Notes under the pieces: generated by a model | The model's input: only the letters and a program-made list of their open reading frames with translations | Databases searched by the model: none | Told to the model about the DNA's origin: nothing | Shown: positions 1 through 8,375 of the stretch, piece by piece | Numbering within the stretch: the first letter of the stretch is position 1 | Layout of the letters: every line of letters starts with the position of its first letter | Source: Cyanobacteria bacterium HKST-UBA02 | GTDB lineage: Bacteria; Cyanobacteriota; Vampirovibrionia; Obscuribacterales; Obscuribacteraceae | DNA length: 33,296 nt | Direction of reading: 5' to 3' | Assembly (NCBI GenBank): GCA_020431945.1 | Contig: JAGQHH010000066.1 | Span: 1-33,296, forward strand | Made by a program: the position numbers and the translations under genes

Positions 1-597
1 CCCGGCTCTCCCGATGCCCCGGCTACCGCACCGACTACCGGTCTTGTGGATGTGGGCGTTCCCGACAGCCCAGCCGGGTACAAACCGGCTATGAGCATGC
101 AGGTAGCCGCCTTCCTGCATAATCCTCAAACCGATATTTTCACCCAGGAAGCTTTTTTCTATTTCCTCGAACGTGAGTTCAAGAGGGCTTTTCGTTTCAG
201 CACCGAGTTCACCCTGGTGGTTTTCTGTATCCGTCTTGCTGCTGCAGACAGCCCTACCGGATTGAGCAAGGAAGAGATCCGGCAGGTTACCGGCGCTATC
301 AATCGCATCAAAAGAGAGGTCGATATCATCGGTCATCTCGGCGAGCGGGGATTCGGCTTGATTCTTCCCGGGGTAAACAGCGCTCAGGCTGCCAATCTCA
401 TCGATCGGATAATGAGCGAGCTTCCCCAGCAGGCTCAGGGGCTGGCGGCTTATCAACCGGCTCTTCATTTCGGTCTTGCCACCGTTCCCTTCGATTCCAA
501 AGAGCTTGCCGATCTTCTCTCGGCGGCTCAGGGCGCCATGATCGTTGCCTGCCAGAAAAACGCCACCCGCCTGACCGCGTCCGAGGCCAGGGCGTGA
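1..597 (+). CDS. Degenerate GGDEF-domain protein, 5' end outside window
   Basis: The reading frame is open from base 1, so the gene probably begins upstream. The first GTG in the window is at 46. The visible N-terminus is a Pro/Ala/Thr-rich linker, followed by a GGDEF-like fold: an F-T-x-E-A-F-x-x-F-L-E-R-E-F-K-R-A helix, a hydrophobic strand (TLVVFCIR), and a strand pair reading GHLGERGFGLIL where active diguanylate cyclases have R-x-GGDEF-x-x-x-L. The signature is replaced by GERGF, so cyclic-di-GMP synthesis is unlikely; a regulatory or structural role is inferred. The stop overlaps the next gene's GTG start by four bases (GTGA), suggesting translational coupling to the amidohydrolase. The full domain architecture cannot be known from this fragment. 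Confidence 0.75.
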   Translation, partial: PGSPDAPATAPTTGLVDVGVPDSPAGYKPAMSMQVAAFLHNPQTDIFTQEAFFYFLEREFKRAFRFSTEFTLVVFCIRLAAADSPTGLSKEEIRQVTGAINRIKREVDIIGHLGERGFGLILPGVNSAQAANLIDRIMSELPQQAQGLAAYQPALHFGLATVPFDSKELADLLSAAQGAMIVACQKNATRLTASEARA

Positions 598-2306
598 ACC
601 TCTTGGTTCTTGTTTCTCTTATTCTCGCCTTCTCTTTTGCACTTTCCGCTCAGGCCGAGGAGGGCTCCCCGGTGGCTGATATCGTGATCAAGAATGCCCG
701 TGTCTACACCATGGACGCCGCCAGACGGTGGCAACAGTCGGTGGCTGTGAAGGCGGACAAAATCATTTTTGTCGGCACCGATGATGGTGCATTGAGACAT
801 ATCGGTCCAGCCACCCGGGTAATCGATGCTCGCGGCGGCATGGTCATGCCCGGAATGTTCGACTGCCACGTCCACCTGGCCGACGGCGGAGTGCATCTCA
901 ACGAGTGCAATCTCGATGACTGCAAGACCAGCTCGGAGGTGCTGAAAAAGGTAAAGGATTATGCCGCATCGAAACCCGATCTCGAATGGATCAGAGGGGC
1001 CGGCTGGAGCCTGCCTCTTTTCGAGCGGGGCAATCCTAGTAAAGAGGCTCTCGACGAGATCATTGCCGATCGTCCGGTTTTTCTCGAGTCTCAGGACTAT
1101 CACTCGGGCTGGGCGAATTCGGCGGCGCTCGCCAGAGCTGGTATCACTCGCAATACCAGAGATCCGGAGGGCGGCTGCATCGAGCGGGACGAGAATGGCG
1201 AACCTAGAGGGACCCTGAGAGAGACAGCCATGCATATCATCCAGAAGCTCATTCCGGAACGCTCACGTCAGGATTATGCAGCGGGTCTGCGCCGCGGCCA
1301 GGAGCTCGCCAATCGTCTGGGGATCACTTCCATCCAGGATGCCTGGGTGAATATGGAGCTTCTCACGGCTTACGACGATCTCAACAGAGAGAACCAGTTG
1401 AAAGTGCGGGTGAACACTGCCTGGAAGATCGATCCGGAAAAGGATTTCGGACCCCAGGTCGAGAGCATGAAAGAGCTCAGAGAGCGGTATTCCAGGGACA
1501 TGGTCTCTTTCAGCAGTGCCAAGCTTTTTGCCGACGGCGTCATCGAAGCGCATACGGCAGCGCTTATCGAGCCTTATCTGGGGATCAAGGACAAGATGGA
1601 GAGCGACGAGCTCAATTTTCCCGGCGAGAAGATGAAAGATATTGTCTCTCTGCTCGAGAAGGGCGGCTTCCAGGTCCATGTCCATGCCATCGGCGATCGG
1701 GCGGTGCGCACCACCCTCGATGCTTTTCAGCAATGTCGCAAGAGTAGCGATGCCGGTCTTTCTCTCCGGCATCATATAGCTCATCTGGAGCTTATCGATT
1801 CGAAGGATATTCCGCGTTTTCGAGAGCTCGGCGTGACCGCCACGGTTCAGCCTTTCTGGTGTCACCGGGACAAATATGTCGAGGAGCTCACCGAGCCGGT
1901 TCTCGGTCCGGAGCGCAGCCGGGACATCTATCCTCTCGGGGCTCTTTATCGCTCCGGAGCAAGGCTTGCCGGGGGCAGCGACTGGCCGGTCTCTTCTCTC
2001 AATCCTTTCGATGCCATAGAGGTGGCGGTGCGCCGGGCCCCGCCCGGGGATGCTGCTGCCGAGACCTGGCTCCCGCACCAGAAAGTCGCCCTGCAGGCTT
2101 GTCTGGAGGCTTATACTATCAATGGCGCTTTCGTCAATCATTGCGAGGACCGGCGCGGCTCCATCGAGGTGGGCAGGGATGCCGATCTGATTCTGCTCGA
2201 TCGCGATCTCTTCGCTATTCCTCTCGAGACCATCCATGAGACCCGGGTGCTCATGACCCTGGTGGGTGGCAGGATTGTCCACCAGGATGGCGGATTGCTT
2301 CCATAA
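594..2306 (+). CDS. Exported metal-dependent amidohydrolase (amidohydrolase 3 / YtcJ-like)
   Basis: This 570-residue protein belongs to the amidohydrolase superfamily of TIM-barrel hydrolases that act on amide or related C-N bonds; its substrate cannot be named. Residues 1-21 form a Sec-type signal peptide ending in A-x-A-E, so it probably acts in the periplasm. The metal-binding H-x-H is at H92/H94 (FDCHVHL), preceded by the usual small beta domain containing PGMFD. Further family motifs follow: SSAKLFADG, the HAIGDRA loop, a late GGSDWP aspartate and a C-terminal G-x-DADLILLD strand. Length is typical for the family. The GTG start overlaps the preceding stop by four bases. Family assignment is strong, cellular role unknown. 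Confidence 0.88.
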   Translation: MNLLVLVSLILAFSFALSAQAEEGSPVADIVIKNARVYTMDAARRWQQSVAVKADKIIFVGTDDGALRHIGPATRVIDARGGMVMPGMFDCHVHLADGGVHLNECNLDDCKTSSEVLKKVKDYAASKPDLEWIRGAGWSLPLFERGNPSKEALDEIIADRPVFLESQDYHSGWANSAALARAGITRNTRDPEGGCIERDENGEPRGTLRETAMHIIQKLIPERSRQDYAAGLRRGQELANRLGITSIQDAWVNMELLTAYDDLNRENQLKVRVNTAWKIDPEKDFGPQVESMKELRERYSRDMVSFSSAKLFADGVIEAHTAALIEPYLGIKDKMESDELNFPGEKMKDIVSLLEKGGFQVHVHAIGDRAVRTTLDAFQQCRKSSDAGLSLRHHIAHLELIDSKDIPRFRELGVTATVQPFWCHRDKYVEELTEPVLGPERSRDIYPLGALYRSGARLAGGSDWPVSSLNPFDAIEVAVRRAPPGDAAAETWLPHQKVALQACLEAYTINGAFVNHCEDRRGSIEVGRDADLILLDRDLFAIPLETIHETRVLMTLVGGRIVHQDGGLLP

Positions 2307-2309
2307 AAC

Positions 2310-2339
2310 TTGACACGCATACGTATGTATGTGTAAAAT
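2310..2339 (+). promoter_or_regulatory. Promoter of imuA-imuB
   Basis: TTGACA at 2310-2315 is a perfect -35 box, followed after 18 bp by TAAAAT (2334-2339), a good -10 box. The spacer contains the CATAC-N4-GTATG palindrome, so a repressor bound there would block RNA polymerase. Transcription would begin near 2346, about 26 bases before the TTG start of imuA. Confidence 0.7.
2318..2331. promoter_or_regulatory. Palindromic operator CATAC-N4-GTATG, candidate SOS (LexA) box
   Basis: The sequence CATACGTATGTATG is an exact inverted repeat with a four-base centre, lying between the -35 and -10 boxes of imuA. The only other exact copy I found by eye is at the dnaE2 promoter (10794-10807). The core TAC-N4-GTA matches the core of the published cyanobacterial LexA consensus RGTACNNNDGTWCB. 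No lexA gene is in the window, so the regulator is inferred. Confidence 0.65.
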
Positions 2340-2371
2340 GTGAGAATCGATAATAGTCAGGCTCTATCTAA

Positions 2372-3181
2372 TTGAAAGTAGCATCTCTACGCCAGCAGCT
2401 CGAGCAATTATTTCCAGGCAAATGGCTTTCTGCCGGCGATGCCCTCAAGGTTTTGCGTACAGGCATTGCCGAGATCGATTCCGAAAGCGGTCGGGGGCTG
2501 GCGCGCCGGCGCATCAGTGCCTGGACGGGTCCGGTCTCATCAGGAAAGACCACTCTTTTGCGAAGCGTGGTGGCATACTGGTGCATGTCCGGTCTCAATG
2601 TCGCTTATATCGATACTTGTAGCCGGCTGATTGCTTTCGACTGGGCTTTTGTCGACCGGGGGCTATGTGGTGCCTGGCCTGCGGGGATGATGACAGCTGG
2701 TGGCAGCCAGGGCTCTTTCGGTCAGTTCATGGTGCTGCGCCTGAGCGGAGGCGGGATCGCAGAGAGCCGTATTCGCCGTGAAGCCTGCTGGGCCGCCGAG
2801 CAGTTGATCGCCAGCAATTTCTTCGATGTGGTGATTTTCGATCTTGTCACGATCCCTTATCTGAGCGATCGGATCTATGCTCGTTTGCAGCGTGCTCTCG
2901 ACCGGTCGCGATCGGCTCTCATTCTCTTGCGGGACGAAGACGGACCAGAGCACGATTCTCATTCTCACACTAGAGTCGGCTTCAAGTGGTCGAGGGATTA
3001 TGCTCGCCAGGACGGTCTTGGCGGACCGGTCATGATCCTTCCAGGTATCCAGGGCTTTATCGAAAAGGATGGTCTGACCCGCAATATGGAGATAGAGCTC
3101 GTCACCAATGTCACGAATCGCCTGTTTACACATCCCCAACCTCCCGATCGTCGCACATCAAAAGCACGATCCCGAGCTTAA
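2372..3181 (+). CDS. imuA: ImuA, RecA-like mutasome component
   Basis: ImuA is a RecA/SulA-like accessory protein of the ImuA-ImuB-DnaE2 translesion system, which carries out damage-induced mutagenesis in bacteria lacking Pol V. This 269-residue protein has a P-loop, GPVSSGKTT, at residues 53-61, embedded in an N-terminal helix-strand arrangement typical of RecA-like ATPases. An in-frame TAA immediately precedes the TTG start, so TTG is the first possible initiator; no strong Shine-Dalgarno sequence is seen. The 3' end overlaps imuB by 74 bases, which indicates co-expression. A strong promoter with an operator-like palindrome precedes it. The name rests on the P-loop and its position directly before imuB, since ImuA sequences diverge strongly. 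Confidence 0.85.
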   Translation: MKVASLRQQLEQLFPGKWLSAGDALKVLRTGIAEIDSESGRGLARRRISAWTGPVSSGKTTLLRSVVAYWCMSGLNVAYIDTCSRLIAFDWAFVDRGLCGAWPAGMMTAGGSQGSFGQFMVLRLSGGGIAESRIRREACWAAEQLIASNFFDVVIFDLVTIPYLSDRIYARLQRALDRSRSALILLRDEDGPEHDSHSHTRVGFKWSRDYARQDGLGGPVMILPGIQGFIEKDGLTRNMEIELVTNVTNRLFTHPQPPDRRTSKARSRA

Positions 3182-4664
3182 GGACAGACCCTTTGCCCTG
3201 ATCGGCGGTCGATCCGCCGTGCGTTTCTGCTCGCGCAAAGCCGGGGCTGCCATGGTGGCACCGGGGATGCGTCTCTCCCAGGCCAGGGCGCTCTGTGCCG
3301 AGCTCCTCTGGCGCGATTATGACGAGTCTCTCTACCGGCAGGCGCAGAAAGAGCTGCTTGCCGATCTGATCTCTTGCTCTCCGAGAGTGAGCGCATCGGC
3401 AGGCTCTTTTGCCAATTTCCTCCTGGACGCCGGCGGTCTCAGGCATATGGGCGGAGAAGGGAAGCTCTGCCGGGAGCTTCTCAAGCTTGTCAGCCGGCGG
3501 GGTTATACCGAAGCCAGTGTCGGTATCGCCGACAGTGCGTTCGCCGCTACCGTGGCGGCGCTTTCCCGACGCCGCTGGCTGCTGGTCCCGGAGGGGGGCG
3601 ATCGAGAATTCCTCGCCGGCTTGCCCATCGAGTATCTGCCTGTCGAAGTGGAGACCCGCCAGACCCTCAAGAGTCTCGGTATCGATCGTATCGGCGAATT
3701 CACCGCCCTCGCTCCGGACGAGATCTGCTCGCGGTTCGGTGCCGGCGCTCTTGCGGCTTATCATCTCGCTTGCGGTCTCGATGCCAGGCAACCTTCCATA
3801 CCTGTGAAAGAGAAGAGCTATCATTGTCTCATCGATCTCGGCGGACCGGTGGAGTCTCTGACCGATACGATCTTCGTGATCAAGTCCCTGATCGATCGGC
3901 TCGCTCTCGAGCTTGCCAGAGAGTCTCTCTGTGTCGAGGAGCTTGCCGTCGCTTTCTACAACGATAACGAATTGATCGAGGAGAGACCGATCAGGATGAT
4001 GAGCCCTTCCAGTAACAGCAAGTTCCTCCTCGAGGTCTTGCGGCTCAGTCTGGAGAGCAAGCCCATCGCCCGGGAGTTCACGGCCCTGGAGCTGGCCATC
4101 GTGCGGACCGCGCCGGAGTCCAGGCAGCAGTTGAGTATCACCGGCACCGGTGACGAGCAGTCTGATCTCCTCAGAAGCAAGAGCGGCGATGCGCTTTCTC
4201 TCCTGCTCGCTCGTATCGCTGTCAGGCTCGGCGACGAGGCCCTGGTTCGTCCTGTCCTGGACGATCAGTATTTCCATGATCTTGCCGGGCGCTGGCAACC
4301 GGTCATCGAGAGGTCAGGCGGGGAGCCGGCTGCCGTCAATGTCGCTTTTGTGGAGCAGTCTCTGGGTCCTTCCGGGCTGGTATCGGAAATGGTGCTCAAA
4401 AAATGCGGCGATATAGACGGCGGAGTACCGGTAATGGTGGAGTTTCAAGAGTCGCGGCCCGGCGCCGTCAACTTCGAGGGACTCTGGTACGAGATCCTCG
4501 CTATAACGGTGCCCGAATGCCTGTCAGGGCTCTGGTGGGAAGCACCGGTACGCCGGTCCTGTTACAGAGCTCTCATCCGCTCTCCTTTCGGGCAGAGGCT
4601 TCTGGTCATGCTGGTTTACGATCATGAGCTTCGAGCCTGGCATATCGAAGGAATCTTCGATTGA
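3108..4664 (+). CDS. imuB: ImuB, catalytically inactive Y-family polymerase homologue
   Basis: ImuB resembles Y-family polymerases but serves as a hub that links ImuA and DnaE2 to the sliding clamp. This 518-residue protein begins ACLHIPNLPIVAH, where active Y-family enzymes have a catalytic aspartate. Near residues 96-110 it reads SAGSFANFLLDAGG, where they have S-x-D-E. Both catalytic sites are therefore missing, as in known ImuB. Recognisable Y-family elements remain: RKAGAAMVAPGMRLSQAR in the fingers region, SVGIADSAFAATVAA in the palm, and the thumb helix-hairpin-helix (TLKSLGIDRIGEF). A possible clamp-binding stretch, QSLGPSGL, starts at Q417, but this is uncertain. The ATG lies inside imuA with a weak ribosome site. 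Confidence 0.9.
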   Translation: MSRIACLHIPNLPIVAHQKHDPELKDRPFALIGGRSAVRFCSRKAGAAMVAPGMRLSQARALCAELLWRDYDESLYRQAQKELLADLISCSPRVSASAGSFANFLLDAGGLRHMGGEGKLCRELLKLVSRRGYTEASVGIADSAFAATVAALSRRRWLLVPEGGDREFLAGLPIEYLPVEVETRQTLKSLGIDRIGEFTALAPDEICSRFGAGALAAYHLACGLDARQPSIPVKEKSYHCLIDLGGPVESLTDTIFVIKSLIDRLALELARESLCVEELAVAFYNDNELIEERPIRMMSPSSNSKFLLEVLRLSLESKPIAREFTALELAIVRTAPESRQQLSITGTGDEQSDLLRSKSGDALSLLLARIAVRLGDEALVRPVLDDQYFHDLAGRWQPVIERSGGEPAAVNVAFVEQSLGPSGLVSEMVLKKCGDIDGGVPVMVEFQESRPGAVNFEGLWYEILAITVPECLSGLWWEAPVRRSCYRALIRSPFGQRLLVMLVYDHELRAWHIEGIFD

Positions 4665-4682
4665 CATGCTACTCTAATCCGC

Positions 4683-5594
4683 ATGGAATTCCTCGCTTCG
4701 ATAGACAATACTCTGCTTCTCAATATTGCAGTAGTCGCTACCCTGATCTGCTGGGGCGCCTGGGGTATTACCGATAAGCTTGCACTGGATGCGGCACCGC
4801 CGCTCATGGTGATGTTCTGTCTCAATCTTTTCGCCGTGCCTGCATTGGTCCTGGCCTTCGGCGCCCTTTTCGTCCTCGAGCCTGGCCAGTGGATCAACCA
4901 GCCGGTCCTTTTCTGGACCGGTGTGGCAGGAGTAGCTTACTTCATTGCCATGATCCTCTATCTCGTCGCCATGGGCATGACCGACGCCAGCTTCGTCCTG
5001 GGAATCACTTCAGGCTATCCGATCATCCTGCAATTCATCTCCACTGTTTTCTTGAAAGAGCCCCTGGTTCTGGCGAGGCTCCTGGGCAGCGCCCTGGTGC
5101 TTGCCGGGATTCTTTCCATCTCCTGGTCGGCAAAGACCGGTGCCGAGAAGTTGAAACTGTCACCGCTTTTGATATTGCTTATCGTTGTCACCACACTTCT
5201 CTGGGGAATCTGGGGGATCTTCGACAAGAAAGCCCTGGAGGCGGGATCGCCGCTCATGGCTTTTGCCGGCAAGTGTCTCTGGGATGTACTCTGTCTCCTG
5301 GCTCTCTGGGTCTATCTCATTTTCGCCCGGAAATTTCCGGTGCCGCGAACAGCCGGGCTCTGGGTGCCGGTCTCCGTTTCGGCTGTCTGTCTCTACCTGG
5401 GCGCTTTCGCTTATCTTGTCGGTCTGCAACTGGCCACAGCTTCTTATATCGTCTCGATAACGGGCTGCTACCCGCTTGTCATGTATCTTCTCGCTCTGGT
5501 GGTACTGAAAGAGCGTTTCAACGGTCTGCGGCTTCTCGGAATCATACTGATCACCCTGGGCGGCATAGTCACTCATACTACTCAGATGCTCTAG
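4683..5594 (+). CDS. EamA/DMT-family inner-membrane transporter
   Basis: This 303-residue protein is almost entirely hydrophobic, with about ten membrane segments, as in drug/metabolite (DMT) carriers. It shows a clear internal duplication with a period of 150 residues: WGAWGITDKLALDAAPPLM (from W24) matches WGIWGIFDKKALEAGSPLM (from W174), and ITSGYPIILQ...KEPLVLARLLG matches ITGCYPLVMYL...KERFNGLRLLG. This is the two-EamA-repeat architecture. The substrate is unknown; relatives export amino acids, nucleotides or sugars. It starts 19 bases after imuB and could be co-transcribed with it, but nothing ties it to DNA repair. Confidence 0.88.
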   Translation: MEFLASIDNTLLLNIAVVATLICWGAWGITDKLALDAAPPLMVMFCLNLFAVPALVLAFGALFVLEPGQWINQPVLFWTGVAGVAYFIAMILYLVAMGMTDASFVLGITSGYPIILQFISTVFLKEPLVLARLLGSALVLAGILSISWSAKTGAEKLKLSPLLILLIVVTTLLWGIWGIFDKKALEAGSPLMAFAGKCLWDVLCLLALWVYLIFARKFPVPRTAGLWVPVSVSAVCLYLGAFAYLVGLQLATASYIVSITGCYPLVMYLLALVVLKERFNGLRLLGIILITLGGIVTHTTQML

Positions 5595-5623
5595 TTGTCA
5601 TCAGCTCTCCTGTTGGGCATAAT

Positions 5624-6607
5624 ATGAACGTGTCACAGGGAGACAGAGCGCTGGCAGAAGATTTTTTCATTCCGGAAAGCAGCAAGGGCGGCTCGGATCA
5701 TAGCGATCCCGGCAAGTTCTACGCCGACAGCTATGGGACTCGCCTTGCCGGGGGCAGTGGCGATACAGCCTGGAAGAGCCGCTGGAATGATTTATTCAAA
5801 GACAGTAAGGGCAATGACGGTGGCAAGGCCAGCACCGGGGACTTTGTGGAGCCTGCGGTCCGGGACAAGCCCCAGGGCGCCCAGAGTATTCTGCCGCCGG
5901 CCTGGCGTTTTTCCACCGACGGTCAGAAGCCCCAGGGCTATTATCAGGATCGTCCCACTTATTTTCGCCCCGACCGACCCAGATTCACTGTGGACCGGGT
6001 GCAGGAAGGCGACCGGGTGAACGAGACCCGGGACAAGCCCCTGGCGGGCAAGAAGATTTATATCGATGCCGGACACGGAGCCAACCATCCAAAATACGGA
6101 GCCGTCCACGAAGGGGTGGAGGAGAAGAATCTGGTTCTGGATTATGCCCTGGAGCTGGGCCGCAAGCTCCAGTCCATGGGCGCCGAGGTGGTGCAGACCC
6201 GCACCAGCGATGTCCTGGTCACCAACGAGCAACGTCAGGCCAGGGCCGACGCCTCGCATGCCGATATAGTGCTCAGGATTCATGCCAATTCGAGCAAGTC
6301 GTCATCGGTCAATGGAATCGAGACCTATTACACCGATCCGCACGATCGACCTCTTGCCGATGCGGTGCACGGCAGCCTGGTATCAGAGCTCAATCAATAT
6401 GTCGGAACGCATGGAGGCGGCAGGGTCCAGGATCGCAATGTCTTGCACAGACAGTTCGAGATGGATGCCCAGGCTCCCCAGATCCTCATGGAGCTGGGTT
6501 ATATGAGCAATCACCGGGAGCTCGGCAGACTGACCTCTCCGGGCTACAGAACCGCTGCCGTGGACGCAATCGCCGACGGCGTGGTGAAGTATTTCAATTC
6601 CAAATAA
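5624..6607 (+). CDS. N-acetylmuramoyl-L-alanine amidase (amidase_3) with atypical N-terminus
   Basis: The C-terminal half (about residues 143-327) is a zinc amidase_3 domain that cleaves the lactyl amide linking MurNAc to the peptide stem of peptidoglycan. The zinc ligands are H151 (IDAGHG), E167 (EEKNL) and H220 (RIHANS); the catalytic glutamate is E290 (MELGYMSN). The first 140 residues are polar, low-complexity, and lack a signal peptide or lipobox, which is odd for a wall enzyme. They contain W50-x3-W-x2-LF and LPPAWRF (90-96), also found in the RlpA-like protein next door. The frame is open far upstream through the EamA gene; ATG 5624 is chosen because upstream residues look like a shadow translation. 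Confidence 0.88.
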   Translation: MNVSQGDRALAEDFFIPESSKGGSDHSDPGKFYADSYGTRLAGGSGDTAWKSRWNDLFKDSKGNDGGKASTGDFVEPAVRDKPQGAQSILPPAWRFSTDGQKPQGYYQDRPTYFRPDRPRFTVDRVQEGDRVNETRDKPLAGKKIYIDAGHGANHPKYGAVHEGVEEKNLVLDYALELGRKLQSMGAEVVQTRTSDVLVTNEQRQARADASHADIVLRIHANSSKSSSVNGIETYYTDPHDRPLADAVHGSLVSELNQYVGTHGGGRVQDRNVLHRQFEMDAQAPQILMELGYMSNHRELGRLTSPGYRTAAVDAIADGVVKYFNSK

Positions 6608-6659
6608 GTAACGATCCCAGGTAACGATCTGGTCACACAGCAGATCTAGACTTGATCTC

Positions 6660-7574
6660 ATGATCGATCGTGTAGAGACTGCTGCTCATCCCAAATCCGG
6701 TCTGGTTCCCCTGGAGCTGGACACCCTCAGCCATGCTCCGGAGCGGAGCCGAACCGGCAGAGGCGACACCGAGCTGATCTCGGGCAATTTGAATATCGTG
6801 CCACTCAAAGAGCTGCCCAGGACTTCGATCGATGAGCTGCTCAAGAACAGTCATCTAAAGGACCTTCCAGCCCTGGCAATTAGTTCAAACCGGGCCGAAT
6901 TCATGGAGGTCCCTGCTCTCACAGCCCTGTCGTCCAGGAGCAATAGAGATGGCGACTGGAAAGGCAACTGGAAAAGATTATTCGATGAGAAGCCCGGGGC
7001 TTCCGACCGGAGAAGTGACCGAACATCTTCCGAATATCAGGGACATCTTCCCCCTGCCTGGCGGGCCTGGAAACCCGAGCCGGTAGTAAAGCCTCAGAGA
7101 ACACAAGAAGTGAGTAATCCGGATGCCGACCGGAATCTTCCTGCCGAGTGGCAAAACGGTGGCTGGATGAAGCATCGCCCGGTGCAGACGGTTCGACCTG
7201 ATTCAGTCAGTCCCACTGGCAATCCCATGGAAGGGAAGACCTTCGATAAAGTGGCGTCGGTTTACTGGGAGGGTGCCTGGACCGCCAACGGCGAGAGATT
7301 CCGCCCGGACGGTCTGACCGCCGCTCATAAGAGCCTGCCTTTCGGGACTGTTCTGACGGTCATGTATCAGGGTCGAGAAGTGCAGGTGCGCATCAACGAT
7401 CGTGGTCCGTATATCCGGGGACGGGATCTCGATCTCTCGCGCGGCGCAGCCAGGGTCCTGGGTTTCGATGGCGTACATCCGATCACTTATCGTATCGACA
7501 AGTGGGGCGATGGATGCACTTTCCATCATGGTCGCAAGGTATGCCGATCGCAGAGGCGGCAGCACCGTTCGTAG
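6660..7574 (+). CDS. RlpA-like double-psi beta-barrel protein with atypical N-terminus
   Basis: Residues 196-283 match the RlpA/3D double-psi beta-barrel: ASVYWEGAWTANGERF, then LTAAHKSLPFGT, then VRINDRGPYIRGRDLDLSRGAA. RlpA proteins bind or cleave denuded glycan strands of peptidoglycan. The aspartate of NDRGP and the AAH histidine are present. The first 190 residues are polar and apparently disordered, and have no signal peptide or lipoprotein cysteine, unlike classical RlpA lipoproteins. Within them lie W100-x3-W-x2-LF, LPPAWRAW (130-137) and LPAEW (160-164), resembling the N-terminus of the upstream amidase. Two cysteines near the C-terminus (C286, C295) could form a disulphide if exported. 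It lies 52 bases after the amidase and is probably co-expressed. Confidence 0.85.
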   Translation: MIDRVETAAHPKSGLVPLELDTLSHAPERSRTGRGDTELISGNLNIVPLKELPRTSIDELLKNSHLKDLPALAISSNRAEFMEVPALTALSSRSNRDGDWKGNWKRLFDEKPGASDRRSDRTSSEYQGHLPPAWRAWKPEPVVKPQRTQEVSNPDADRNLPAEWQNGGWMKHRPVQTVRPDSVSPTGNPMEGKTFDKVASVYWEGAWTANGERFRPDGLTAAHKSLPFGTVLTVMYQGREVQVRINDRGPYIRGRDLDLSRGAARVLGFDGVHPITYRIDKWGDGCTFHHGRKVCRSQRRQHRS

Positions 7575-7634
7575 TGCTGGCTTCCTGACAGGGCATTAAT
7601 GCTCGATTGACCGGATTGCCCTAAGATCTGAGCC

Positions 7635-8312
7635 ATGCAAACCATGAATATAAGCCAGGCTCTCATAACCGCTTCGGATCAGCTCGACCGGGGCAATCTC
7701 GAATATTGCGAGCAGATTCTCGCCAAAGTCCTCAGGGCTGATCCATCGAATGCCGACGGTCTTCATTTGATGTCCATGGTGAGCTACAAGAGAGGCAGGC
7801 TCGATAGCGCTATCGATTTCAACAAGCGCGCGTCCAGGCAGGCTCCCGATAATCCGACCCTGCTCAACAATCTGGGAAATTTCCTCAAGGATAAAGGCGA
7901 TCTGGCAGCTTCGAGACAGGCTTATGAGAGGGCTCTGGGGCTCGATCCAGCATGCTTCCCGGCGCAATACAATCTGGCTCTGGTGCTTTCCGCTCAGGGC
8001 GAGAAGGAAGGTGCCATTCGAGCCCTCAAGCGCGCCCGGCTCTTGAAAGGCGATTATCCTTATATCCATCATCATCTCGGTCTCGAGCTGCTGGCCTGCG
8101 GTAGGGCCGAGGAGGGGATAGTCTCTCTCGAGAAAGCTCTGGAGGGGCTGCCCGGGGAAGCCGGTTTGGCGACCAGAGAAGCTCTTGCCGGCGCTTTCTA
8201 CAGTCTCGATCGCCATGATTGCGCTTTGCGAGAATACGAGATCCTGGCTGAAAGCGGCGTCGAGAGCGAGATCGTGGCGAGCCGCCTGATCGAGCTCAAG
8301 AAGACGCAGTAG
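7635..8312 (+). CDS. Tetratricopeptide-repeat protein
   Basis: This 225-residue protein consists almost wholly of TPR units, recognisable as ADPSNADGLHLMSMVSYKRG, APDNPTLLNNLGNFLKDKG and LDPACFPAQYNLALVLSAQG at a 34-residue spacing, with about six units in total. TPR arrays bind partner proteins. There is no signal peptide and no enzymatic domain, so it is probably a cytoplasmic adaptor. It sits between wall enzymes and a receptor-like kinase, which makes a scaffold role in envelope signalling possible but unproven. ATG 7635 is the first of two nearby in-frame ATGs; the second, at 7644, cannot be excluded. Confidence 0.82.
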   Translation: MQTMNISQALITASDQLDRGNLEYCEQILAKVLRADPSNADGLHLMSMVSYKRGRLDSAIDFNKRASRQAPDNPTLLNNLGNFLKDKGDLAASRQAYERALGLDPACFPAQYNLALVLSAQGEKEGAIRALKRARLLKGDYPYIHHHLGLELLACGRAEEGIVSLEKALEGLPGEAGLATREALAGAFYSLDRHDCALREYEILAESGVESEIVASRLIELKKTQ

Positions 8313-8326
8313 AGGTCTGATTAGCA

Positions 8327-8359
8327 GGTATATCAGCGGGTATATCGGATCTAGTCCGA
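8327..8359. repeat. Tandem GGTATATC sites and TCGGA/TCCGA inverted repeat before kinase gene
   Basis: GGTATATC occurs at 8327-8334 and 8339-8346, a 12-bp period, immediately followed by TCGGA-TCTAG-TCCGA (8345-8359), a perfect five-base inverted repeat. All lie in the 63-bp gap before the kinase gene and could be a regulator site; this is inference. Confidence 0.35.
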
Positions 8360-8375
8360 AAGGCTCGCGAAGCTC

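Noticed and set aside
3126..4298. Long minus-strand ORF of 390 codons opposite imuB, and similar ones at 1263-2282, 9876-11054, 11196-12320 and 12321-13208
   Set aside because: Each lies opposite a gene with clear family motifs, has no recognisable domain and shows odd composition. Codon bias of the real strand (few antisense stops) explains them.
4889..5623. Upstream extension of the amidase frame through the EamA gene
   Set aside because: The extension is out of frame with, and antagonistic to, a convincing membrane protein, and its translation is low-complexity with no family features. The gene was started at ATG 5624.
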